Positions 10,038 to 15,822 of a stretch of DNA of 39,252 nt are shown piece by piece. Positions within the stretch are counted from its first letter, which is position 1. Every line of letters starts with the position of its first letter. This DNA is from JBDHRG01 sp039807445 (GTDB taxonomy: Bacteria; Pseudomonadota; Gammaproteobacteria; Competibacterales; Competibacteraceae). The translations under genes and the position numbers were made by a program. A model generated the notes under the pieces. That model worked only from the letters and a program-made list of their open reading frames with translations, made no database searches and was not told the DNA's origin. The stretch is taken from positions 1 through 39,252 of the forward strand of contig JBDHRG010000014.1 in the NCBI GenBank assembly GCA_039807445.1, written 5' to 3'.

Positions 10038-10102
10038 TGAGCGATCTGCGCGGGCTGTACTGCGGGCTGTACCAAGACGTGGAAGCCGGGCACGAACGAT
10101 GA
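10037..10102 (+). CDS. 21-codon ORF resembling a duplicated sufU start (relay or relic)
   Basis: A 21-residue open frame beginning MSDLRGLYCGLYQDV, wedged between sufS and sufU with one-base (TGATG) and four-base (ATGA) overlaps at its two ends. Its first codons copy the start of sufU, which reads MSDLRELYQEV: after removing one 12-bp internal tandem repeat (the GCGGGCTGTAC unit occurs twice) about 28 of 33 bases match. It has a better ribosome site (AAGGAG at about 10019) than sufU itself. It could be a dead partial duplication or a translational relay that carries ribosomes from sufS into sufU. A stable functional peptide is unlikely at this size. Confidence 0.5.
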   Translation: MSDLRGLYCGLYQDVEAGHER

Positions 10103-10542
10103 GTGATCTGCGCGAGCTGTATCAAGAAGTCATCCTCGACCACAACAAGCGGCCGCGGAACTTCCGCGTGATCGACCCGGCCAGCCACCGCGCCGAGGGC
10201 TTCAACCCGCTGTGCGGCGACCGCCTGACGGTGTTCGTCGACGTCGCCGACGGCACGATCCGCGACCTGGCCTTCCAGGGCTCGGGCTGCGCGATCTCGC
10301 AGGCGTCGGCTTCGCTGATGACCGAGGCGCTGAAGGGCAAGCCGGTGGCCGAGATCGAACCGCTGTTCGAGCGCTTCCACGAGCTGGTCACGAGCGACGG
10401 CGCCGCCCCGCCCGGGCTCGGCAAGCTCGCCGTGTTCGCCGGCGTGCGCGACTACCCGAGCCGCGTCAAGTGCGCGACGCTGGCCTGGCACGCGCTGAAA
10501 GCCGCGCTCGAGGGCCAGGGCGAGCCGGTCCATACCGAGTGA
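10099..10542 (+). CDS. sufU: SufU-type sulfur-relay / scaffold protein
   Basis: A 147-residue IscU-like protein of the SufU type. Three cysteines are in place: C39 in NPLCGD (with the following aspartate), C64 in GSGCAIS and C125 in VKCATLAW. The segment between C64 and C125 is long compared with IscU and lacks the LPPVK motif, which is the mark of SufU. In Bacillus SufU is a zinc-dependent sulfurtransferase activating SufS, rather than a true scaffold; the same role is inferred here. Its own ribosome site is weak (GAAGCCGGG), so translation probably depends on ribosomes finishing the 21-codon ORF at 10037-10102, whose stop overlaps its start. sufT follows after 12 bp. Confidence 0.95.
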   Translation: MSDLRELYQEVILDHNKRPRNFRVIDPASHRAEGFNPLCGDRLTVFVDVADGTIRDLAFQGSGCAISQASASLMTEALKGKPVAEIEPLFERFHELVTSDGAAPPGLGKLAVFAGVRDYPSRVKCATLAWHALKAALEGQGEPVHTE

Positions 10543-10554
10543 GAGGTTGAAACC

Positions 10555-10944
10555 ATGGGCATCCGGGCCTTCTTCACCGGCCATTCCGACAAGGCGCACA
10601 CCGCGCCCCCCGAGCATTCGACCCGCAACGACGAGGCCGACCCGCTGCGCGCGCAGGTGGTTTCGGCGCTGAAGACCGTCTACGACCCCGAGATCCCGGT
10701 CGACATCTGGGAGCTCGGCCTGGTCTACGCGCTCGAGCTCGACCCGGCCGCGCGCAGGGCGCGCATCGAGATGACGCTGACCGCCCCCGGCTGCCCGGTC
10801 GCCGGCGAGCTGCCCGGCTGGGTCGAGAACGCCGTGCTGAGCACCGGCGACTTCGACGACGTCGAGGTCGAGCTGGTCTGGGACCCGCCGTGGAACCAGG
10901 AAATGATGTCGGCACGCGCGCGGCTGGAGCTGAACCTGCTGTGA
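10555..10944 (+). CDS. sufT: SufT, DUF59/MIP18-family Fe-S maturation factor
   Basis: A 129-residue protein with the DUF59 (MIP18) fold. The signature DPEIPVDIWELGLVY is at about residues 43-57, and the conserved cysteine sits in the TAPGCP motif near residue 83. SufT acts in maturation of iron-sulfur proteins, mainly under high cluster demand, and is commonly the last gene of SUF operons of this layout. The first 30 residues (AFFTGHSDKAHTAPPEHST) are a variable, probably unstructured extension. GAGAGGTTGAAACC before the ATG is the ribosome site. The gene is followed by 62 bp and then the convergent end of hipA, so it ends the operon; no clear T-tailed terminator was seen. Confidence 0.93.
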   Translation: MGIRAFFTGHSDKAHTAPPEHSTRNDEADPLRAQVVSALKTVYDPEIPVDIWELGLVYALELDPAARRARIEMTLTAPGCPVAGELPGWVENAVLSTGDFDDVEVELVWDPPWNQEMMSARARLELNLL

Positions 10945-11006
10945 TGCCGATCGCCGCGAGTCCCGGCCGATGACGTGAAAAGCGCGATCGCGGCGTGCGA
11001 TCCGTG

Positions 11007-12275
11007 TCACGGCTTCGGTTTGTCCCAGCGCCGTGCGAGCTTGCGCGTTTGGCTCGCCAGCTCCCTCGCCAGCCTTTCGAGCATCGTCGCCGAGGAGCCC
11101 GGCTCGATGAGCGCGCCGAGCTCCTCGGCCATCGCCGCCAGGTTGCCGAGGACGGCGGCTGCCACCTGCTGCCCGATGCCGAGCACATACGACGGCCTGA
11201 AGCCGAGCTCGGCCGCCATGGCCTCGATGTGGCCGCGCTCGATTCTTCCTGGCACATCCTCCCCGCCGATCCTGAATGCGAAGCGGGCCGACAAACCCGG
11301 ATACAGGGCGGTCGACATCAGGTCGTAGAACGGCGCCAAGCGCCAGCCCGCGTCGGGTGTCAGCAGCAGCGAGAGGTTCTTCGCGTGGCTGTCGTTGTTG
11401 CCGACGCAGAGGTTGAAGAACACCCATTCGACCAGCCGCTTGAGATCGGCGGCGGGTGCCGCGCCCTGCTGCAGGAGTTCCCGGCAGCGCGCCAGGGTCG
11501 GCCCGCCATCCGATTCGTACTTGACGGTCGAAGGGCAGCCGGCCAACTGGCAGAGGTCCAGCTGGTGCAGCCGCTGAATTTCGCCCGGTTCGCCCGATAC
11601 GCGGTCATAGCGGCGGATCAGGCAGGCTTTCGCGATCGGCTGGTACTGCGCGTGCGCGACCTGCAGGCCGACCTTCGCGGCCAGGCGCATCACGAAGGCC
11701 TCGTTGAGTGCCGAGCACCAGACGCCCGGCAGGGTCCGGATGTCGGGCTTCAGGATGTGGGTCGAAGGCGCCGCCCCTCGGGGAAGCGCAGGCGATCCGT
11801 CCGGCATCAGGGCCAGGAGCAGCTTGTCCTGGGCACCGGCCAGGGAGATTCGCGCGCCCGCCGCAGCCGCCCCGACCAGGAGCGAGGCGCCAGGATCGCG
11901 CAGTCTGGCGGCGATGGCTTCCCACGTCGTGGGTACGTACTCGGCAGGCGTTGGCGTCTCGCCATGCGGGAGCAGGCTGAAACCGCTCGCCGTATCCCCG
12001 CCGACCGCGTCGAGCAGGCCGAAGAGGGTCGTGGCGTGCCGGCCGATGCCGAGCAGGTGGCGGAGCTCGCCCTCGGGCAGCAGGTTCTCGAAGTGGGCGA
12101 GGACGTGGTCGCCGACATGGTCTTGCTGGCCGAGGCCGATGTTGGGGGCGAGGGCCGCAGCCTCCTCGTACGCCAGCCACGCATCGGCGTAGCGGAACCG
12201 CAGCGGGGTTTCATCGTACAGCGTGCCGACGAGCCGATCGCCCCGATACACGTCGAGGGCGCGCGCGCCGCTCAA
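11007..12275 (-). CDS. hipA: HipA-type serine/threonine kinase toxin
   Basis: A 422-residue HipA kinase. The N-terminal subdomain LDVYRGDRLVGTLYDETPLRFRY is followed by the linker FENLLPEG. The kinase core has SLAGAQDKLLL (Gly-rich/ATP loop region), STHILKPDI with the ATP lysine, the catalytic loop VGNNDSHAKN with D and N, and the metal aspartate in FYDLMST. In E. coli HipA phosphorylates glutamyl-tRNA synthetase and triggers growth arrest; the target here is not known. The start is a TTG whose bases overlap the hipB stop (TTGA), with GGGGAG 9 bp upstream. No ATG is available that keeps the conserved N-terminus. A weak start coupled to hipB translation would hold toxin below antitoxin. It is convergent with sufT. 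Confidence 0.93.
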   Translation of the reverse strand: MSGARALDVYRGDRLVGTLYDETPLRFRYADAWLAYEEAAALAPNIGLGQQDHVGDHVLAHFENLLPEGELRHLLGIGRHATTLFGLLDAVGGDTASGFSLLPHGETPTPAEYVPTTWEAIAARLRDPGASLLVGAAAAGARISLAGAQDKLLLALMPDGSPALPRGAAPSTHILKPDIRTLPGVWCSALNEAFVMRLAAKVGLQVAHAQYQPIAKACLIRRYDRVSGEPGEIQRLHQLDLCQLAGCPSTVKYESDGGPTLARCRELLQQGAAPAADLKRLVEWVFFNLCVGNNDSHAKNLSLLLTPDAGWRLAPFYDLMSTALYPGLSARFAFRIGGEDVPGRIERGHIEAMAAELGFRPSYVLGIGQQVAAAVLGNLAAMAEELGALIEPGSSATMLERLARELASQTRKLARRWDKPKP

Positions 12276-12544
12276 TCTCGAGCGCTCCCCTTGCGCCGGA
12301 CGACGACCTCCAGCCCGAGCAGATCGAGGACGTCGAGCACCTTCTGCAGCTGGAGCGTCGGCTTGCCTTGCTCGAGCTCGACCACGAAGCGGTTGCCGGT
12401 GTTGGCCAGCCCGGCGACGTCGGTCTGCAACAGACCCTGGGCGACCCGGAACCGGCGCACCAACGCCCCGAGCTCGCCGGAGGTGCGGATCTTCGCGGAC
12501 TGGCAGGAAGCCAGCGTCGGCTTCCCGAGCGGGAATTCGGACAC
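12272..12544 (-). CDS. hipB: HipB-type XRE antitoxin
   Basis: A 90-residue helix-turn-helix protein immediately upstream of hipA. The HTH runs from about residue 24 to 80 (ELGALVRRFRVAQGLLQTDVAGL, then GNRFVVELEQGKPTLQLQKVLDVLDLLGLEV), the classic HipB sequence pattern. It should neutralise HipA and repress the operon. The start is GTG at 12544 with GGAG 9 bp upstream; an in-frame stop closes the frame a little further up. The first 20 residues before the HTH are longer than in E. coli HipB, and codons 4-8 contain an operator-like palindrome (12522-12535), so the coding sequence doubles as a binding site. Confidence 0.9.
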   Translation of the reverse strand: MSEFPLGKPTLASCQSAKIRTSGELGALVRRFRVAQGLLQTDVAGLANTGNRFVVELEQGKPTLQLQKVLDVLDLLGLEVVVRRKGSARD

Positions 12545-12635
12545 GGCAAACGCTCCGGTGGGCAGGCGATATTACCGAACGGTAAGTCTACATGGGGGTG
12601 CCCGAAAGAGCTACCGTCATATTCCCGATCGGGAA
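12522..12635. promoter_or_regulatory. Three hipBA operator palindromes at exact 50-bp spacing
   Basis: Three 14-bp dyads share the form TT(C/A)CCG-NN-CGG(G/T)AA: TTCCCGAGCGGGAA at 12522-12535 (inside hipB codons 4-8), TTACCGAACGGTAA at 12572-12585 and TTCCCGATCGGGAA at 12622-12635 (extended to a perfect 16-bp palindrome with the flanking A and T). Their centres are 12528.5, 12578.5 and 12628.5. A minus-strand -10-like TAATAT at 12574-12569 overlaps the middle one. A degenerate fourth copy, TACCCGACCGAGGC at 12672-12685, continues the same 50-bp step. HipB binding is inferred from position and symmetry; E. coli HipB binds several dyads in its own promoter. Confidence 0.75.
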
Positions 12636-12712
12636 TGAAACCGGTCCCCAACTGCCCGATTGCCGGCGAACTACCCGACCGAGGCAGGGCCGTTCAATGT
12701 AGGCGGGCGGGC

Positions 12713-12741
12713 TTGCGATACCGATTTATCGTCTACACAAT
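12713..12741 (+). promoter_or_regulatory. Possible promoter for brnTA
   Basis: TTGCGA at 12713-12718 and CACAAT at 12736-12741 are separated by 17 bp and match the sigma70 hexamers at four positions each. The start of transcription would fall near 12749, exactly where the inverted repeat of the brnT leader begins. The region between the last hip operator and this site shows nothing else recognisable. Confidence 0.3.
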
Positions 12742-12748
12742 AAACCTA

Positions 12749-12916
12749 GAAACCGCAGTTGCGACGCCGAAAGTGAGCCAAGTGCTTGAGGTTGAAGGGC
12801 GATCGGCGCAGCCCCGATTCACCCATTTCGAACTGCTCCGCAGTTGCCAGAATCGGCCGGAAACCCGCACCAGCGCTTGCTTTCGGCGATTTCACTCGCC
12901 CCTCAACTGCGGTTTC
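12749..12916. repeat. Inverted repeat spanning the brnT leader
   Basis: The 13-bp arm GAAACCGCAGTTG at 12749-12761 is perfectly complementary to CAACTGCGGTTTC at 12904-12916. A second block just inside, CGCCGAAAG at 12765-12773, pairs with CTTTCGGCG at 12880-12888. The right arm ends 4 bp before the brnT ATG, so in an mRNA starting near 12749 the ribosome-binding region would be paired. CCGCAGTTG occurs again at about 12838-12846 inside the loop. No protein-coding feature is convincing here on either strand. It may be a small dispersed element or an RNA leader. Confidence 0.6.
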
Positions 12917-12920
12917 ATCG

Positions 12921-13199
12921 ATGAAGATCGCCTTCGATCCGGCCAAGAACGCCCGCAACATCGCTGAACGGCAGTTGCCGTTCGAGCGGGCGGCGGAGCT
13001 GGATTGGGCGACGGCGCAGATCGCCGAGGATGTCCGCAAGGACTACCCGGAGCGGCGCTTCGTCGCGACGGGCTGTCTGGACGGGCGGCTGCACGTGCTG
13101 TGCTTCACGCCCATGCCGGGAGGTATCCGGGTGATCAGCTTCCGCAAGGCCAATCCACGGGAGGTTCGGCGTCATGTCGCACAAGCCGCTCACCGATGA
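12921..13199 (+). CDS. brnT: BrnT-family ribonuclease toxin
   Basis: A 92-residue toxin of the BrnT family, a RelE-fold ribonuclease that halts translation. The N-terminus MKIAFDPAKNARNIAERQLPFERAAELDW is the typical BrnT opening (the conserved pattern D-P-x-K then an N-x-x-K/R region), and the C-terminal half VLCFTPMPGGIRVISFRKANPREVRRH carries the conserved R-I-I-S-x-R-x-A-x-x-x-E core. The ATG at 12921 was chosen because homology begins there; no purine-rich ribosome site precedes it, and the region upstream is instead part of the inverted repeat 12749-12916. It overlaps brnA by 26 bp. Confidence 0.9.
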   Translation: MKIAFDPAKNARNIAERQLPFERAAELDWATAQIAEDVRKDYPERRFVATGCLDGRLHVLCFTPMPGGIRVISFRKANPREVRRHVAQAAHR

Positions 13200-13458
13200 C
13201 GAGGGCGAAGTCCGCGAGCTGAGCGCGGCTGACTTCGCCCGCATGCGCCCCGCCGCCGAGGTGCTGCCCGAGATACTCGGCTCGGCGCTCGCGGGGCAGT
13301 TGCTGAAAAAGCGCGGCCGCCCGCCCAAGGCCGCGGTGAAGCGCCAGGTCAACCTGCGCCTGTCGCCGGAGGTGATCGACTACTTCCGCGCCAGCGGTCC
13401 GGGCTGGCAGACGCGCATCGACGAGGTGCTGAAGGCGTGGCTGGCGACGCAGCATTGA
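13174..13458 (+). CDS. brnA: BrnA-family antitoxin
   Basis: A 94-residue antitoxin paired with BrnT. The C-terminal part KRQVNLRLSPEVIDYFRASGPGWQTRIDEVLKAWL is a ribbon-helix-helix DNA-binding domain of the BrnA type, preceded by a basic linker KKRGRPPKAAVKRQ. The N-terminal part (KPLTDDEGEVRELSAADFARMRP) is the usual toxin-wrapping segment. It should bind BrnT and repress the operon. The start lies inside brnT, giving tight translational coupling, with GGAGGTTCGGCGTC upstream. No inverted operator specific to it was recognised apart from the leader repeat. Nothing was seen in the 197 bp that follow except the ribosome site of the next gene. Confidence 0.92.
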   Translation: MSHKPLTDDEGEVRELSAADFARMRPAAEVLPEILGSALAGQLLKKRGRPPKAAVKRQVNLRLSPEVIDYFRASGPGWQTRIDEVLKAWLATQH

Positions 13459-13655
13459 CGATGCCGGGTTCGCCATCGGCATCGAGTTCTGGTGTGAGGG
13501 GCGACGTTGGCGCTGCACCGATGTGGGCACGCGCATCGTCATCGCGATCCTGCTCGCGTGAAAGGTAGTTGCCGCCGCGGCGCACGGGAAGGCTGCCGTG
13601 TCCACGCCCGGGCCATCCGTGCGATGATGCCGCCCCACGGAGGGGAGGCGACGAC

Positions 13656-14117
13656 ATGGATCCGAAGGAATTCGAACGCCTGTACAAGGCGATGGCCAAT
13701 TTCGACCGGTACCTGGGCATGGAGCTCGAGGTGCTGGGGCCGGGCGAGGTCGTCTACCGGCTGACGGTCGGCGAGCAGCACCTGAGCTCGACCAACGCCT
13801 GCCACGGCGGCGCGATCGCGGCGATGCTCGACGCGACACTCGGCATGACGGCGCTCTCCTGGGGCGTCACCCACGGCAAGCTGTGCGCGACGGTCGAGTT
13901 CAAGACCCACTTCTTCGCCCCGGTCGGCCTCGGCGACGCGCTCGAGGGGCGCGGCACGCTCGACTTCACCGGCACCAAGCTGGTGGTGGTCTCGGGGGCG
14001 ATCACCGACCGCCACAAGGGCCACGCGGTCGCCAAGGGCATGGGCACCTTCACGCTGTACCCGCTCTCCAAGCGCCAGCACCTGGCCAGGCTGCTGCAGG
14101 GGCATGTGCCCGAATAG
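13656..14117 (+). CDS. PaaI-family hotdog thioesterase
   Basis: A 153-residue single hotdog-fold acyl-CoA thioesterase. The active-site region is STNACHGGAIAAMLDATLGMTALS, where H-G-G and the following acidic residue (D of MLDATLG) match the PaaI/YbdB pattern. The second half, CATVEFKTHFFAPVGLGDALEGRGTL, is the conserved strand region T-V-x-x-x-x-x-F-x-x-P. Such enzymes hydrolyse aromatic or medium-chain acyl-CoAs as homotetramers in the cytoplasm. The ATG at 13656 follows a strong site GGAGGGGAGG. It lies between two toxin-antitoxin modules and shares no overlap with either, so functional linkage is not implied. The substrate is unknown. Confidence 0.9.
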   Translation: MDPKEFERLYKAMANFDRYLGMELEVLGPGEVVYRLTVGEQHLSSTNACHGGAIAAMLDATLGMTALSWGVTHGKLCATVEFKTHFFAPVGLGDALEGRGTLDFTGTKLVVVSGAITDRHKGHAVAKGMGTFTLYPLSKRQHLARLLQGHVPE

Positions 14118-14159
14118 GCTGGATTGGTCGTTGAGCCCACGCCTCGCTCGCGCGTCGGC

Positions 14160-14492
14160 CTACCATGCTACCTGTTCGAGGCTCAGCCCCAACGCGGCGG
14201 CGATGCGGCGTAGCGTCGACTTGCGCGGCTTGGCGCCGGGGGCTTCCAGCTGTGCGAGCGCCGACTGCGACACACCGAGCCGTTCAGCCACCCCTGCCTG
14301 GGTCAGCCCGAGGTGCTCACGCCAAGCACGCAGGGGCGTGAGCCCGTCCATCACGACCCGGGCCATCACCTCGTTGGGAATCGTGCCCTCTTCGCGGGCG
14401 TACAGCTTCATGAACTCGGCATACGGCACCACCGCGAAGGCGGGGCGGCCGTCCGGGCCGAGGATAGTCTGGAACTCAATACGTGCGTTCAT
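14160..14492 (-). CDS. XRE-family antitoxin (RelE/HigB-type module)
   Basis: A 110-residue DNA-binding protein. The N-terminal 40 residues (FQTILGPDGRPAFAVVPYAEF) form a short beta-rich region like those seen in antitoxins encoded after RelE-type toxins. The C-terminal HTH is clear: TPLRAWREHLGLTQAGVAERLGVSQSALAQLE followed by KSTLRRIAAALGLSLEQV. It is encoded after the toxin (reverse order, as in higBA) and overlaps it by 17 bp. It should neutralise the toxin and repress the pair. The module is on the minus strand, convergent with the thioesterase gene, whose stop is 42 bp away. Confidence 0.88.
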   Translation of the reverse strand: MNARIEFQTILGPDGRPAFAVVPYAEFMKLYAREEGTIPNEVMARVVMDGLTPLRAWREHLGLTQAGVAERLGVSQSALAQLEAPGAKPRKSTLRRIAAALGLSLEQVAW

Positions 14493-14742
14493 CGCGCTTT
14501 CTCACTTCTTCGATGTGGACGATCCGCACCGCGCCGTCAAACTCGAAGAACACCCGGTAGTCGCCCACGCGCAGTCGGTAGTTGTACTCGTGGTCGGTCA
14601 GATGCTTGACGCCGGTGCAGTTGGGAAAATCTGCAAGCACCTGCACCTCGCGGTAGATGCGCTGCTGCATGGCCATGTCCCTGATCTTGCGCAGTTGCCG
14701 CGCGGCCTTCGGCTTCCAGTCGATCGCGTTCATGCGGAACAT
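14476..14742 (-). CDS. RelE/ParE-superfamily toxin (HigB-like)
   Basis: A small RelE-superfamily toxin of 88 residues (from the ATG at 14742) or 85 (from 14733). The body is typical: IDWKPKAARQLRKIRD, then NCTGVKHLTDHEYNYRLRVGDYRVFFEF and IVHIEEVRKRDERTY. The conserved Y-R-L-R-V-G-D-Y-R-V core and basic C-terminus match RelE-type ribosome-dependent or ribonuclease toxins. Neither candidate start has a ribosome-binding site. A perfect TATAAT (minus strand, 14746-14741) overlaps the first ATG, so transcription may begin near the second ATG at 14733 and the message may be leaderless. The gene precedes its antitoxin. Confidence 0.85.
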   Translation of the reverse strand: MFRMNAIDWKPKAARQLRKIRDMAMQQRIYREVQVLADFPNCTGVKHLTDHEYNYRLRVGDYRVFFEFDGAVRIVHIEEVRKRDERTY

Positions 14743-14746
14743 TATA
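14741..14746 (-). promoter_or_regulatory. -10 box of the toxin-antitoxin promoter
   Basis: A perfect TATAAT on the minus strand lies at the end of an A/T-rich stretch (14741-14782) that stands out from the GC-rich surroundings. The matching -35 position (ATCGAA about 17 bp upstream) is poor, as is common for autorepressed toxin-antitoxin promoters. Initiation 7-8 bp downstream would fall at about 14733. Confidence 0.45.
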
Positions 14747-14953
14747 AGTTTTTGATTAGTTTTTTCGATAAATATAAAAATCCGCTTGCCGAGGCAGAAC
14801 CCGGGAAGCGGCGCAAGGGGCGAAACTTGCGTGCGGCCCATGAAACCGCGCGCGTTCTGCGCGACAATGCTTCTGTCGGTTTGAATGTCCCTCCGGCTGA
14901 CCAACCCTTAGTAGACGATGCTCCTCCGGCCGCGCCGGGGAAGAGGTGTATCA

Positions 14954-15787
14954 GTGTTTTTGAAATCGAACGCGAAGGTCGGCGTCTATGTCGATGCGGT
15001 CAATATCTCCCGCAACGGCGGCAGCCGCCTGCAGTACGACGTGCTGCGCGAGTTCGCCTGCCGTGACCACGCCGAGGCGCTGCGCCTGAACGTCTACCTC
15101 GCCTACGACGAAGAGCGCGCCGAAGCCAGCCATCAGTACCGCGACAAGGCGCGCGCCTACCAGTCGGCGCTGCGCGAGCTCGGCTACAAGGTGATCGAGA
15201 AGCGCGTGCGCTGGTTCGAGGACGAGTCCGGCAACCGCTACGGCAAGGTCAACGCCGACCTCGACATGGCGGTCGACCTGCTGACGCAGTCGCAGAACCT
15301 CGACCGCGTGCTGCTGGTCAGCGGCGACGGCGACTTCGTGCAAGTGGTGCGCGCGCTGCAGGACAAGGGCTGCCGCGTCGAAGTGCTGGCCTTCGACAAC
15401 GTCTCGCAGGATCTGCGCCGCGAAGCCGACTACTTCATCTCCGGCTACCTGGTGCCCGCGCTGCTGCCCAACCGCTCCGGCGAGGATGCCGGCCAGCCCT
15501 GGGGCGAGATCGGCTCGCGCGTGCGCGGCTACTGCTACCACCACGACGACAACAAGGGCTACGGCTTCATGCGCTTCCTGGTCAAGAACTCGCCCTATCT
15601 GTGGAAGACCGATTCGCGCGACGAGGAATCGCCGTACCGCACCGCGTTCTTCCACGACTCGGCGCTTCCCGAAGGCTTCAACGTGTCGCGCCTGCCTTCG
15701 CGCGAGCACCTCTTCGAGTTCACGCTGGCCGAGCCGAACGGCAGGCAGCCGGTGGCGAGCGACATCGCGCTGGTGTACCCGAACTGA
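14954..15787 (+). CDS. NYN-domain nuclease with a C-terminal cold-shock-like domain
   Basis: A 277-residue protein. Residues about 8-170 are a NYN/PIN-like RNase domain of the LabA/DUF88 type: GVYVDAVNIS carries D14 and N17, KVNADLDMAVDLL holds the middle aspartates, and VLLVSGDGDFVQVVRALQDKG carries the last acidic pair, so all metal ligands are present. After a linker, residues about 195-277 resemble a cold-shock domain: DNKGYGFMRFL recalls the RNP1 motif, TAFFHDSAL the RNP2 motif with its F-F-H-x-S-x-L ending, then LFEFTLAEPNGRQPVASDIALV. The combination suggests an RNA-binding nuclease. The start was set at GTG 14954 with AAGAGG 8 bp upstream; the TTG at 14960 is the alternative. It is divergent from the toxin pair and followed 35 bp later by prc. 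Confidence 0.85.
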   Translation: MFLKSNAKVGVYVDAVNISRNGGSRLQYDVLREFACRDHAEALRLNVYLAYDEERAEASHQYRDKARAYQSALRELGYKVIEKRVRWFEDESGNRYGKVNADLDMAVDLLTQSQNLDRVLLVSGDGDFVQVVRALQDKGCRVEVLAFDNVSQDLRREADYFISGYLVPALLPNRSGEDAGQPWGEIGSRVRGYCYHHDDNKGYGFMRFLVKNSPYLWKTDSRDEESPYRTAFFHDSALPEGFNVSRLPSREHLFEFTLAEPNGRQPVASDIALVYPN

Positions 15788-15822
15788 ACCCGGTCCGAAT
15801 TCACGAGAGCGAGTGCGCGCGC

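Noticed and set aside
10945..11006. Intrinsic terminator between sufT and hipA
   Set aside because: There are repeats of GCGATC and GCGGCG, but they form only imperfect short pairs and no T-run follows on either strand.
12746..13039. Minus-strand frame of 97 codons opposite brnT
   Set aside because: It overlaps the strongly supported brnT and runs through the inverted repeat; no ribosome site or known domain was seen.
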